Source of the DNA: Pyrenula massariospora
Lineage: Eukaryota; Ascomycota; Eurotiomycetes; Pyrenulales; Pyrenulaceae
Assembly: GCA_021030905.1 (NCBI GenBank)
Contig: JAGFMI010000001.1
Span: 62,001 to 126,000 of the forward strand
Length of the DNA: 64,000 nucleotides
Direction of reading: 5' to 3'
The translations under genes were made by a program, and so were the position numbers. The notes under the pieces are model-generated. The model saw nothing but the letters and a program-made list of their open reading frames with translations. It ran no database searches and was not told where the DNA came from. Position 1 is the first letter of the stretch; each line of letters opens with the position of its first letter. Shown here piece by piece: positions 35,217 through 47,045 of this stretch.

Positions 35217-36144
35217 CAATGGTGGCCCTCTCCGGCCTCAAGGTTGGGGAGATGGCACCTTTGAGTTTAGCGATCTTGCATATATTATTGTGGGCAATCT
35301 TTGTTGTGCTTGGGGGACCTGTGAGACGACCAGGGAAAGTACTAGATTTAGCATTTCGCAAGGGACGGAGGTATATCTTTCTCTGCGTATTAGAAGCCTG
35401 CAGAGACTTGATCCATATATCCTCAATTCTTCTTCCAATCCGTGGCAGTTCCGTCTGGCAATACGAACTCCCTCAAGGATAGAATGAAGTTTTGAATGGG
35501 CGCCAAACAAAATCAACTCTATAGATGGACAGCGGTTCTACAGCCATACAAAGGCGGGCCAAAGTTTTCTAAGCATTTCCTCTCCACGACATGGAAATCT
35601 TTTGAGTTTGCACTTGTTTCTTGGCAGGACGGCTTATTTAATCCTACCGAGGGCAAGTGCTCTCAACAGAAACGTTTCTACGTCAGGAGATACAAAATTT
35701 CGAACTGGTGCGAGTAATTTAAGCAGAGGCGTCGCAAGCTCCCTACGCGTCATGGCTTAGAGACACCTGGGTGGATCTTGGCTACATGTAGACCGGTCAA
35801 CGATCAAGTGCATCAAAATAAACAATCTCCACAACAAACAAGATGCATGGGGTACGTCTATGACAATCAACTACCGATTAATGTTCTCTGATGCTAGCAC
35901 CACGTACTTTTCACCCGCAATGAAGAAGATTAATGGGTACAAAGCGCCCGACCGAGCGGCTATTAGAGACACTTCATGATGAAAGAAAGGAAACATGCCG
36001 AATATCCTGCAAAGAGAATAGCCAGCCAATCGAGGCTCCGGCCTAAGTATACACCCGTGCTGGCCTGTAGATTACCACATGCCTTGTAAGTGATTGATCC
36101 ACCTCATAATGCTGTGGAGGAAGGTTGCGGTAGTACATGATTGT
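35217..36144. other. Convergent intergenic region
   Basis: About 930 bp downstream of VPS41. No gene, RNA or repeat recognised. Confidence 0.5.
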
Positions 36145-36999
36145 TTACATCATAGCGAATGCGATGCAAAGTCCCAGCGCAAGACCAGAGTAAGAGGCGT
36201 CGTGCGTGAAAGATGCGCCAGAGGTTGGAGTGTGGCTTGGTGGTGGTGATGACGATGTTCCTGTAGACCCACTCGGCGGCGGAACCGCACTTGAACTACT
36301 CGTCGTGGTGGCAGACGTCGAGACTGATCCAGTGCTTGAAGAGGTAGGGGAAGAGGAACCCGGCGCCGGAGATGATGGAGGAGGTGCTGAGCCTGAGGAC
36401 GGAGAGGGCGAGCTACTCGGTGAAGTAGGAACTGGCACTGAAGACCCAGTCGTTGTGGTTGTCCCAACTGAGGAGCTACCAGGCGGAGGTCCAGTGGAGG
36501 GAGTGGGAGGGGTGTAAGAGGGAATGCTCTCGGTGCCTGTCGGACCAGGTGCAGGGACACTGGGGTTAACAGTGGTTGGCGACGGCGATGGCAAAGGTGT
36601 GCAAGTATCGACGGTGACTGTCACAGTTGTGACATCTTCTGTGCAGGCGTTCGATAAGCCGAGATCCTGTCGATGAGGATCTATGAGAGGAAAGAAAACT
36701 TACCGCGGCGACCGAGAGCCTTAATTCCTTGCACGAACCCGCCAAGCATGCCATCCCTGCGAACGACTACACGATCCAACATCAGAGCACATCGTGGGTC
36801 AAGCGATCGATCAACAAGACTCACCGTTGTCGACCTCTTCGCGAGCGACGTTGCCTTTTCCGGCGACCGAATAGCCTGCGTTGTATTTTAGTGCGCACGC
36901 CATTGATGGATTGCTGTGGTGAGCCCTACCTGAGGCGAAGTGACCGACGGTGGCAACAAGCAGGAGAATGAGATGTAATGTCGAGACCATCTTGAGCAT
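36145..36999 (-). CDS. Predicted GPI-anchored Ser/Pro/Thr-rich surface protein
   Basis: Signal peptide at the start (MLKMVSTLHLILLLVATVGHFAS), short conserved exons (GYSVAGKGNVAREEVDN; VVRRDGMLGGFVQGIKALG), then GLSNACTEDVTTVTVTVDTCTPLPSP and about 110 residues of S/P/T-rich, heavily O-glycosylatable stalk, ending in a small-residue site and a hydrophobic tail (SGLALGLCIAFAMM) that fits a GPI signal. Introns: one of 54 nt after the signal peptide (GTAGGG...CAG, in frame if retained), one of about 58 nt (GTGAGT...TAG) and one near 36700-36660. The last has a strong GTAAGT donor, but neither nearby acceptor keeps both flanking frames with an intron of normal size, so that junction is unsettled. 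Role at the wall is inferred; family not recognised. Confidence 0.7.
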
Positions 37000-38825
37000 G
37001 GCGATAGAATGGTAAGCTAGAAGATGCAGAATGCTTGAAAATCCAAGATGGCTGTAACGAGCGCTTGTCTGGATAACAGTGCAGGCTTGTAGATGTGGTT
37101 GGAAAGAGGAAAAGGTTGGAGCGGCGGGAGTGAAAGGGAGGCAGATATTTGTAGGCAGCCGGCAGGGACGCGAGCGCGCTAAGCCGGAGCGGGAACACAC
37201 GGGGGAGACACAGTCGGCGCTGGTGTTTGCAGTGTTTGGCGTGAGCGATCGGTGAAGGTCAGGTGGAAGCACGCAGTGGGGGAGAAGCTGGCAGCGAGAG
37301 ACTCGAGGCAAAAAATGAAGGGGCCACATCAATTCGAATATCCAGATGTCGCCATTGAATGTGTCCTTGAAGGTGTTTGCAGAAGATGAAAAGTTAAGTG
37401 ATTGGGGAGGATACGGGGACGGATCCATCCAATGTTGAGGTCTTGTAGCCAGAAGTCGCTGTTGACGGCGGGTTGCCCCTGCGCAATGCCAGGACCTGCA
37501 TACCTACCAGGTACCTACCTTACCTTGCGCTCTGGCAGGCGTGCAGCGCGCGGAGCGGAGATTGAGGGACGGGAGGCTGCAGCACCGCAACATTCTGTGC
37601 CACCGCCCATCTCCCGCCGTCTCACCTGGATCTCGTCTCATCCCGTCTCCCTTCGCTTCTCTCATCGCATCTCACCTCACCTCATCTTGCAGCTCGCTAG
37701 CTGTCCTCAGCAGGCTGTCCCAGCAGCCCGGCTCTGTTCCTTGATTCTAACGTCGGAGTCCACTATGATAGACTTCGGCACGGAGCTGAGACGAGCTTCG
37801 AACTCTACCCATAGCGTGCCACTTACAGTCTCGTCCTTCTTAGCTTTGTTCATCGTCGCAGCCCGTCTCCGTCTCCGTAGCCTACGCGCGGCTTCATGGC
37901 GTCATTCGGGTGTCGTGACCGTCGCATTGACGAGGACCATTGATGGAAGGCGCGATTCACGACGTTTGAATAGTCAGTTGGCTCAATGCCGTTAGCGCCC
38001 GCCCGGCCAATCTTCGGTTTGAAGAACTGGATCGCCTCGCGTAGACGTTTAGATCTCAAAATTTCCCCTGTGCTCTGACAAATACATTTCAGCGCAGCCT
38101 TAGTCAGATGTACTCTTTGTTCATGAGGAACTTGTCTCTACTTGTGTCCAAAGACCGATTATGGGAGGCGCAAGGCATGGATGACCGTGAATTACCACTG
38201 TTTAAACTCTGCCATGCCAATGCTAGAGCCTTTATGCGATCATGCTTGAGTGATTGTGATTTTCACCGCTGTTGACCTTGATATTCTCAGCCTAAAAGGA
38301 TCATCCTATGGCCAGAGTATCATGGCGCCCGTGCATCATGATCTCCGAATTCATTACTTTGCAGCTAGACTGCGCTTCCTTTTGTCTGCTCTTAGGCTCC
38401 GAAGGCGAGGGCGTTGGGGCTCAAAGGAGAAAGTCGATCAGAAAGTCGATCACAGGGGTTATTTTGGCGGATTAAAACGTTCTTTTCTTTGGCTATGGCG
38501 AGGTTTGTGTATTCAAATTGGTACAACAACGTATCAAAAGCGTTATTGGGCAAACTCGAGGGCTTATGCGAGTTTGTCGCGTTTCTTAGTTTTTTTAGAA
38601 TCAAAATCATTGTTTTGTGATGGAGTACTGAGTATCAAGTTGATTTTTGCAGTCATGCTATCACTCTTCAATTGGGTGAATTTGCTATGCTCACTGATAT
38701 CTACTGTTGTCCTGCGGCATCTGGCCGGCTTGTACATCTACATCTGTCCCACAAAACGCCATCCATGCCATTTTTCCCAAGATGATCAATGCAATAAATC
38801 TAGCAGGTCCATGCTAGCCCTCAAG
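37000..38825. other. 1.8-kb intergenic region, pyrimidine-rich
   Basis: Promoter side of the surface-protein gene. At about 37500-37520 and 37595-37695 there are CT/TCTCATC-rich stretches that look like core-promoter pyrimidine tracts. A repeat of AAGTCGATCA occurs at about 38430-38452. The long plus-strand frame 38250-38990 is not believed (see rejected). Confidence 0.45.
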
Positions 38826-39421
38826 TCAATCAAAATCGTCCCTGTACACCTGCCAACTCATGATCATCATCCAAATCAAAAATACCGCGGCCACAATCTC
38901 AAACGCAAACGCCGCCTTCCACACGTTGCAGATCGTCATCTGTGTCAGGTAGGCCAGCGTCTCCACCGTCACCCCCCGGTAGTGGGTTAAGTTGTTGCAA
39001 TTGGCGTTGACGTTGGCAGAGGAGCCGTAGAGCTGGATGGAGGTCTCGATCAGGCCGGTGAGCCAGAGCACGAAGAGGATGAAGGAGCCGATCAGGATGA
39101 GGCCGGGAATGAGGAGGCGACGCGAGGCGAGGAAGAGGAAGATGACCCAGAAGAAGAGGGTGAGGGAGGAGATGGTGACCATGTATGGGAAGAGCCTGGC
39201 GAAATGTGTTAGCCGTCTAGTTTGAAAAGGTAGAGGCAGAGATTGAGGGAGAGTCTTTACCATGGCGTTCCGAGACGCATTTGATGTTGCACCGCCATGA
39301 ACCAGGCGAAGATCCCCAGGCATGTTGCGGCCGCCGCAAGTATGATGATCAGCCATAGATTCAATTGCGCTTCCGGCCAGTGGTATCGCCGCCGCCGTTC
39401 CCGGTAGACAACTTCGGCCAT
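38826..39421 (-). CDS. Four-transmembrane protein, unknown function
   Basis: Exons 39421-39261 and 39195-38826 (65-nt intron, phase 2) give 176 residues. Four hydrophobic spans: LNLWLIIILAAAATCLGIFAW (exon 1), MVTISSLTLFFWVIFLFLA, LLIPGLILIGSFILFVLWLTG, and FAFEIVAAVFLIWMMIMSW near the end. Between spans 3 and 4 is a loop with NCNNLTHY and one Cys pair candidate. Topology is MARVEL-like (four TM, short tails), a group often found at plasma-membrane domains in fungi, but the sequence is too divergent for a firm call. The intron-retaining reading gives a broken first span. Confidence 0.75.
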
Positions 39422-41152
39422 TCTGCTAGAGGTTGAGAGAGGAGGTTGGGAGACGGAGGAGAGGAAGAGAAATTGAAGACACGGCCGTCAAGTGTAGAGT
39501 TTTTATCGAGACGATCTTCAGCGCCCACCGCTTCTTCTGCTTTGAGACGAATCCTCTCGTCGTCGACGCCGTTGACAGAGGGGCCAAAGTCCGGTTGGGC
39601 CGCTGTGCAGTGGTGCTTTGCGTAGTCAATTGTTATTTTCACACCGATTGAATAGCTTCTTGGCTGTGTCGGCTAGCAATGCAGCACTCTGGACAGCGCA
39701 CGCAGCGCGCTGCTGCTCAGGACAGAGTGCGCTCGTCGCCGAAAGACTTCGAGGTTCTTGACGTGGTACAGGCCCCTCGGACAGCCAAACACAGCAGCGC
39801 CGATTTTGGGGCGGAGACGCGACGAGGAAAGATTGCCGAGGTGGCTGCCGGCGCAGGAACAAAAGGTTGAAATGTTTTCAGGCGAACGAACGACACGAAT
39901 GAATCTTGCGAGAATTACAGAATGGTGCAGGATAAGCGATGATATGCACAATATGTTGTGTGAGAGGGATGCTTGACGTCGCTCGAGCCCGCCTGGTGCT
40001 TTTCTTGGATTTGAGGTGGTTGGGCCTGCAAAATCCAGGTGGCTGACCAGAATCCCATCGCTGGGCAACTCTCGACCTCGACCCCACGTTCACCCCGGTT
40101 TCGCTCAGATTAGATGCAAATCATTAAAAAACATTCTTTTACGCATGGAAGCACTCATCAACCCTCCGCGACATCTAGGGACCTTTTTGTGCGCGTGCGA
40201 TGCGCCGTCTTCGCCAGCCCAGCGCTCACAACCGTCCAGACATCACCGTTTCATGCGGCTCATAATGCCAAGCACTACTCTGTGCCTCCTCTGGCAACCT
40301 CCCAAGTCTTACGCTACCCCCAAAATCGCAATGCTCGCCGAATGACGTCCGCGTACACGACCTTCGCGGGAATGATTTGATGAATTCTAATGGTACGGAT
40401 GAGTAAGAACTTATTAACCGGCTACGTGTTCGATGCAGTAATGCTAGAGCAGTAGAACTAGCATAGGGCTGGTCGGGTGCAACGCGTGGGCAAATCAACG
40501 CAAATTCTCCAGGGTGCTGAAGGATGGACATGCTCGCGCCTTGCATCGCACCCAGCAAAGCTTTCTACAAGAAGAAGCTAGCCCACCGCGCTAGAGCACA
40601 TGATAGAACGTGCCATTAGATAATCTTTGCCCTCGGACAGGACGCTGAATAGTGAAGCCAGAAATCCGGAAGTACGTAAAAAGTTCGATGGCGAGGACAG
40701 TGGCAACAAGATCAACCACTTGGACCCAGAAGCGTAGATAAAATTGTATAGTATATAGGTAATCGATTGATTTTTAATAGATCTCTATACAGCGCCTTTG
40801 ATAATGTTCCGCGGCAGTTAGGCGTTGTCGGGTCAATAGAGCGCCCGCGCTCGGATACATCTGCGGCTCCTTTAGAAATCCAGGATGACATTCTGGGTTA
40901 ACGTCGTTGTTGATGCATGCAATCCGTCTCAGCAAAATTCCTTCCCCAGCACCCGCATTCGTCCGGTATTGTTAATAGCGGCCATCACCCACAGCCTGAT
41001 CGGTAGTTGGAGCCTGCTGTGTGTATGGCCCACAGAATGGCCAAATCAAAACAGAGGAACAAATCTCCTCGAAACTTCCATCGTACGTACAGGCCTAATT
41101 CTACCGCTACACGTCATAGTATTGCCCGAGTTTTTTCCTTTTCTATGCCTTG
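39422..41152. promoter_or_regulatory. Divergent intergenic region
   Basis: 1.7 kb between the four-TM gene and the dehydrogenase. No gene recognised. Confidence 0.45.
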
Positions 41153-41160
41153 TATAAATA
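41153..41160 (+). promoter_or_regulatory. TATA box of the dehydrogenase gene
   Basis: TATAAATA, about 98 bp before the ATG, followed by a pyrimidine-rich leader. Position and sequence fit a core promoter of an inducible gene. Confidence 0.6.
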
Positions 41161-41257
41161 TCCCCTGAGTATCCGTCTTCTGCGTCTGCACTCACATCAA
41201 ATCTTGTTTAATTCTACTCTATCTACTTCGCTCTATACAAGCAACAGACCTATCAAA

Positions 41258-42256
41258 ATGCCATCCTTCACTGTTTTCAAGGGATCCGAAGATGGTTCCA
41301 TCAAGAAAGCCCAGACCACCAAAGCAGACCTCCAAGGCGACCAAGTCTTCGTCCGAGTGACCGCCTCTGGCCTTTGCGGTACAGACTTGCATTACCGTAG
41401 CACGGATATGGGCCTCGGCCATGAAGGCGTGGGTGTTGTCGAATCCACTGGCCCTGCCGTCAAGAATCTTAAGAAGGGCGACCGAGTAGGATGGGGCTAT
41501 AACCACGATCAGTGTGGCACTTGTCAAGAATGTCTTGAAGGACGTGATACGTTTTGTGAAAGCCGCAAGTTCTACGGAGTCGACGATCTCGACCAAGGAT
41601 CCATGGCCTCACATGCAGTGTGGCGCGAAGCCTTCCTTTTCCGCATCCCCGATAATATCAGCGACGAAATGGCCGCTCCTCTCCTCTGTGGCGGTGCGAC
41701 GGTCTTTAATGCAATCTATGGGAACGGCGTCGAGCCAGAGGATACCGTTGGAGTAATAGGTGTTGGCGGACTTGGACATTTGGCCATCCAATTCGCCGCT
41801 CACATGGGCTGCAACGTCGTTGTCTTTAGCGGTACGGACTCGAAGAAGGAGGAGGCTCTGAAGCTCGGTGCGAAGAAGTTTCATGCTACCAAGGACGTCA
41901 AAGAGCTCAAGACCAATAAGAAGATTGACCATCTTATTGTCACAACAAGTTTTAACCCGGAATGGAGCCTTTACCTCCCCGTGCTAGCACCAAGGGCTAC
42001 AATCTACCCTCTCACAGTCTCAGATGGAAATTTCGAGATCCCTCAGATGCCGTTAATCTTGAACGGAACTCGAGTTCAGGGTACCGTTGTTGCTCCGAGA
42101 AGCGTTATGGTCAAGATGTTTGACTTCGCATCAAGGAATGATATCAAGCCAGTAATCAATAAGTTTCCGTTGACGGAGACGGGTATCTCGGATGCGATGG
42201 AAACGCTCGATTCTGGCAAGATGAGGTACAGGGGGGTGTTGGTTCCGGCCGCGTAG
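41258..42256 (+). CDS. Zinc-dependent alcohol dehydrogenase, cinnamyl/ADH6 type
   Basis: Medium-chain dehydrogenase that reduces aldehydes with NADPH, cytosolic by absence of targeting signals. Single exon, 332 residues, slightly short for the group (usually 345-360). Catalytic zinc ligands are in GLCGTDLHY and GHEGVGVVE, the structural-zinc Cys cluster in CGTCQECLEGRDTFC, and the dinucleotide fold in GVIGVGGLGHLAIQFA. The glycine-rich motif followed by FSGTDSKKEEA suggests NADP(H), since Ser/Thr replace the Asp used by NAD enzymes. An open frame extends upstream to 41150 but runs over the TATA box, so 41258 is the chosen start. Substrate cannot be told. Confidence 0.9.
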   Translation: MPSFTVFKGSEDGSIKKAQTTKADLQGDQVFVRVTASGLCGTDLHYRSTDMGLGHEGVGVVESTGPAVKNLKKGDRVGWGYNHDQCGTCQECLEGRDTFCESRKFYGVDDLDQGSMASHAVWREAFLFRIPDNISDEMAAPLLCGGATVFNAIYGNGVEPEDTVGVIGVGGLGHLAIQFAAHMGCNVVVFSGTDSKKEEALKLGAKKFHATKDVKELKTNKKIDHLIVTTSFNPEWSLYLPVLAPRATIYPLTVSDGNFEIPQMPLILNGTRVQGTVVAPRSVMVKMFDFASRNDIKPVINKFPLTETGISDAMETLDSGKMRYRGVLVPAA

Positions 42257-44800
42257 TGGAATGCGTCATCTGAAGTCGGCCGGCAAGCTGATAGCCATGT
42301 CTGCAAATTCACAAAGTTGAACCAAATGACGATGGCCTTGATAGAACATGACGTGCATACTCGTAAAGCCTGCAGTCCAATAGGCCTTGCAACATCTTTC
42401 GTGTCCATTCGCCCGTAGCAAATTGGGTATTCCCTTTCTCGACGTGAATGTTCGATGTTCATCACGCATATTTCTAGCGCTCAAACTCCTTAGGATCCTT
42501 CCTGAAACTTTACCTTGGGGCTAGCTTCGGGCCGGTGCTGTTAGCCTCCACAGATCGGCCCTGATGGATGATCAACATGCCAGTAAACATCTTTTCGTCG
42601 ATCCTTTTCGAAGCCCGATAGAGCCACCTTTAAGCCTTTGGGCATGGCTACTTCCAAACAGGGTCTTCCGCACGATCAACTTTATTCAAACGCGCAATTT
42701 GCCGCAACCGGCTTCGCTCACTCCGCAGAACTAATATCTAGCACCGCTCACCTACCGTGCCTCCTGCAGTGACAAGCCACCAGTAGAGCCATTAGTTGCA
42801 GGTGTCCTTAGACTGCATGACTGAAACCAAGCGGCGGAATGTCGAGGAGCTACCACGTCTTTCAAAATTGAAGCTCTAAACTAGTATTTCTCAGAGTAGG
42901 CTGCATTTTATCAGTTTGATGTCGTAACGGAGGTGGGAGGTTTAACGTTCTGGGGCATGCCGTGAAGAGGCCGGTTTTAGGAGAGGCGTAATTCTAGCCA
43001 TCCTGCTGCGATGTTATGAACTCATGCCCACATCATTGCTCATTGAATTTCTAATCCCACTGCACAGATAGGTTGTTCGGATTTCTGACGAGGCGTCTGC
43101 ACGGTTTTGAAAAAGATCTGTGTACTCCGAGCTAGCGAAACATCGTCACTCCTGGTACCGTGGTTTAAACTTGCTAAGCAGGGCATCCAGGTTCCGAGTC
43201 ATCCTCGAATTTGGTTAACTCACTCTTTTGACATCAAGTTCAAGCTAGTGATCAACCATGATCGAGAATACGGAGAAATCCCATCTTCGGGTTGTCCGTC
43301 CACTGCCGCTCACCGAGTGAGGATGGGAAAGTGCACTTCATCAACTTACGGCACAGCATCCTGATTCAGGGAGCTATTAGCTTCTGAGGACGGCGGACTT
43401 GCCATTCTTTCGATCTCTATTGTTCGGTCATGCCGGCGAACGATCAGACTTATCTTCTAGACCGTACAACGCTACCCAAGGAAGTTTCTCATATCATTCC
43501 ATCCATCATCGTTACGCCGAATGACCCAGCAAGCCATCTGATTACCGCGTCAGCAAAACCGGGACGGGAGCGGGAGCGATTCCCCGCCGCATATAGGTGA
43601 CATGGTTCAGGTCTAGATCTTGAGCGCTATGAAGGGTTCCTAGAGAAAAACTGCATTTTCTGGCGCAACGAATGTGCCGAGATTCATGCGGAAGAGGGGC
43701 CAAGGATTGGGATATCAGATTTGAGCGAAGTGAGCAAAGACACTCCGCCTCGATCAGGGCTGTGCTTTGATGAGCCTTTCTATCGGCCAGTACAGAATCC
43801 GGGAGTTGACCGGTAACATGTACATTTCTGGCATTTCGAGGCGATTTCTGCGCGGGACAGCCTCACGCTTTGATGGGGGCTGACGGATCAAGGCCAACAG
43901 TCTCTCGGAAGACGAATTAGACGTTGATCATGCACGGTCCTGGCGTAGGCCATGCATGACGATGGTACTTGGCATCGATTCAATTCGATGAGATGTTTGA
44001 ACGAGGCTGGCTGGCAGATGGTGACTAGATAGTAGCTCTGTTAATCATCGATAGTGGGTCTGGGGATAATGTTTGCTGAAAAGATATTCCACGGGCTTTC
44101 TAGAACGGTGTTGATCACGGAGATCACGCGCGAGGTGGAGGGTCGCTGTCGACTAAATTCGGCCTGTGTTGGTTGTAGAAACGCCATCTCAAAGTTCAAG
44201 GCGTCCGAGTTTTCTTCCTAACTCGGCGCGGACCTGCCAAAAAGGAGGTGGTGGCTTGCTGGCTATAGGCAGAAGCGGTTTGTGGTAAGGATAGCAAGGG
44301 ATCGAGTGTGCCATATATGCAAGCCACTTCAACATCCGTGCTCGGAGCCACCGCGATGGAGGGATGAGGACCGTTCTCTCGACCATCTACAGAAGGTGAA
44401 ACAATCCCACTCATCCCGCTGAAGGTGGGAGGGTGGGAATGATCTGCCGGCTGTCGTTTTGGATCTCGGTCACGGTCCGCGCGCTCGGTGCCGCTCGGGT
44501 GATCTTTCCCATCAACGATACTCCTTTCCGAATCTTATTACGGTACCAAAGTCGCACAGGGCGGGCTACAATCTGCTCGACTTTGGACCGGAATGCACTG
44601 ATTGATTTATTGTAGAGCATTTGGATGTTCAAGAGGCTTTGCGTGATGCCTTCACATGGCATTTTCTTCCATGGTTTCATGGCGTGCTTTATGTTCTACT
44701 TCAACCCATGCTGATTTTGGCTTTGCCTGTTCTTTCCTTTTCTCTTCTCCATGATAGAACTCACACCAGGTTCTCAAATTGGGCTTCTGTTGTCTTGACA
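42257..44800. other. Gene-poor region with degraded coding-like stretches
   Basis: No intact gene. An open stretch without ATG at about 43610-43817 (+) ends at a stop and reads coding-like (YEGFLEKNCIFWRNECAEI...), but there is no recognisable domain. Start of the accessory island. Confidence 0.35.
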
Positions 44801-45270
44801 ATGTTGTCTCCAGAAGCTATCATTAATATTGCATTTGGGGTTCCCATGTTCTTCATTGGCGTAACCGCTCTTTGGCTCGTTGTTTGGCAAACACGTCGGA
44901 TCGCAGGTATTTCTTATATTCGATCCATCCGCAACACCGCTTTAACTGGAAAACGCCATTAGGGGTCGACGAGGATCAAATTGCAGTTGATCCGAGCCAT
45001 TTTCAAGGTCCAAATTCACTATCGCCGTCGCCAGCGAGCTTATTCGTTGAAAGCCATCATAGCTCACCGACATCCGCAACGCCAGATCGTCTTCAAGCCG
45101 ATGAAGAGCATTTCTGTCCACGGTCATCCGAACAAGCGTGCAACAAAAGTGTCGCTCTCAATCCACCGGAAATCACCAAAGACGCGGTTGTGGTCATTGA
45201 TCATCAGCCCGACCTGTCTCGCGCGAGTACCCTTGTTCTCGAGCCCTCGGCCATGTGGGGAGCATGTTGA
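44801..45270 (+). CDS. Small single-pass membrane protein, island family copy A
   Basis: Exons 44801-44906 and 44963-45270, intron 56 nt (GTATTT...TTTAAC...TAG, phase 1); 137 residues. Exon 1 encodes MLSPEAIINIAFGVP then one membrane span ending LWLVVWQTRR; exon 2 encodes a disordered, Ser/Pro/Asp-rich tail of about 100 residues closing with LSRASTL. The charge pattern (Arg after the span) suggests N-terminus outside and tail in the cytosol. The start was chosen by alignment with copies B and C, although the frame is open further upstream. Function unknown; no family recognised. Same exon plan as 48890-49366 and 51982-51478. Confidence 0.65.
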
Positions 45271-46342
45271 CGGTCTTTTTCACTACATCGACGCCTCTAA
45301 GTCTCAACCAAAACTTTGAGAAATGCATTATTCTTGATAGATAAATGCACAATGTTGTGCGTGCGGTGATGGTACTCGCTTGCCGTTGTACCGTGGTACG
45401 GCAAAATATGGCACGGGTCTAGGTGTTTCAGTCTCTCACCCATTCTACATCTACTTAGTTGGCGAATCTACTTCAGGATGTAAGAGCAAGGAACACTGTA
45501 AGGGCAAACAAGGTCGGTCAGGATATACCCAGATATATGCGGGAGGAGCGCTTATAGGTTGGCAATGAAATCATTTATTTCTACAGAGAGCCTTTGCCAA
45601 GTGAAAGATTCATCTCGCCCTACTGACCTGTGCTCCATCAAGCCAGGGTTTCGCTGATACTTTCGCTACTGCTCAGATCTCAGCCTTGTACCGAGTGCAA
45701 GGCCAAAGGCACACGGTTGCAATGTCACTTGAGTTTTCCTTTTGCCTGTCTTTCCTATAGCTTTGTATGTCTGCTCTGACCCTCTGAGCTTCGATCTCGC
45801 TTAAGAATACATTTCATGAAGCAAAACCCGGCGTACAATCCTCAGGTATGGATGCCTCAGGTAAGACGCTTGAGAACCAGACCTATGTGAGGTTTTCAGC
45901 GCTAGAATATGGGACTCCATACACCATCTAGCTACCAATGTACAGAACTTACTTCCCTTTGCTACCTAGTCTCCCCGTATCTCTCCACGTATTTTAGTCT
46001 CGTTTGACGGGAACGGGTCGCTACATAGTCAAATACAACGTGTGTGAAATTAAGCGCCAAATCTCAAGAAAAGATCTTAGAATCAGTATGCGACCAATAC
46101 TGAGAACCCTTCTTCATTGGGGCACTTCTCATGACAAGCTGGAGCTCCACGCTACTAACAAGCTTTTCCCGCATCAACGGCGAGGCCACCTAACCCGGCA
46201 CTAGCAGAGCATGATGGACGAAAAATCATTTCGAGCTCTGTAATTCGATGAGTTGTAACCGAGCAAAAAGTTGAGACTGCGACCTAGGTACGTTGGTTGC
46301 AAGTGGAGCTTTGCTCCTTGGGGATACGTCTTCCCATTCACT
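45271..46342. other. Intergenic in accessory island
   Basis: No gene or repeat seen. Confidence 0.4.
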
Positions 46343-47045
46343 CAACGGATCATGGGAAGGCGCTGCTGGTCGATCATGTGCTTGTACATTGCGCAGATGG
46401 TGTGCTTGAGGATGTCGGTCGCTGAAAGGTGTGCTGAAACTAATAGATGAGGCACGAGACGGGTGAGAGACAAACTCTAGACCTGTGGTTCGTTAATATT
46501 AGCTTCTGTAGAGCTATCCATATTTTACAAATTTCAGCGCCCTAAGACTCCTCAAAACTACCAGCCTATCTTGACGGCATAGCAGCTCTCTAGTTTTGCC
46601 TTGGTGATTTCTTCAAATTTCTGATTATGTGTCGTCGATAATCTTGAATATTTGTCGTCGAGTTGCTGCGAGAATTCTAGCTTAGTCCCATTATGTACCT
46701 TATTTGTTCTTCAAGGACTCTGGATACTTGATAGTCCCGCAGGTCGATAATTCGGAGGCTTCAATGTCAGTCTTGAGACCAAGCCTACCACCTAAATGGC
46801 ATTTACTAAGCTCCGTTGTTGGGATCGCTAGCTTCTGTGGATGTTGACTGAATTCGAGGGTCTATCGAGTCGAGTTCTAGTATCCTGGGATAATATTGAG
46901 GATCAGCTTCTCAGAACGCAGCAAATCCGTTGATTAGTGGCAGGTCTCGCAATGGCTCGCTCAAATCCTTCTCTCGGAGCTCGCAAAGCTCGTAGAAAGC
47001 TTTGTTACATAGAAGCCATTCTGCGTCTGTATGGTATTTTTTACG
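46343..47045 (-). pseudogene. Decayed coding remnant, unknown family
   Basis: On the minus strand three short stretches with coding-like amino-acid use follow each other in changing frames: near 47045-46880 (KKYHTDAEWLLCNKAFYEL...), 46680-46558 (LEFSQQLDDKYSRLSTTHN...) and 46439-46343 (SATDILKHTICAMYKHMID..., ending at a stop after a possible acceptor). They suggest one former multi-exon gene, now interrupted. The protein family is not recognised. Chance cannot be ruled out. Confidence 0.3.

Noticed and set aside
38250-38990. Plus-strand open frame of 246 codons
   Set aside because: Its 3' part overlaps the well-supported four-TM gene on the other strand, composition is Leu/Arg/His-biased without domain, and the 5' part lies in ordinary intergenic DNA. 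Probably chance.
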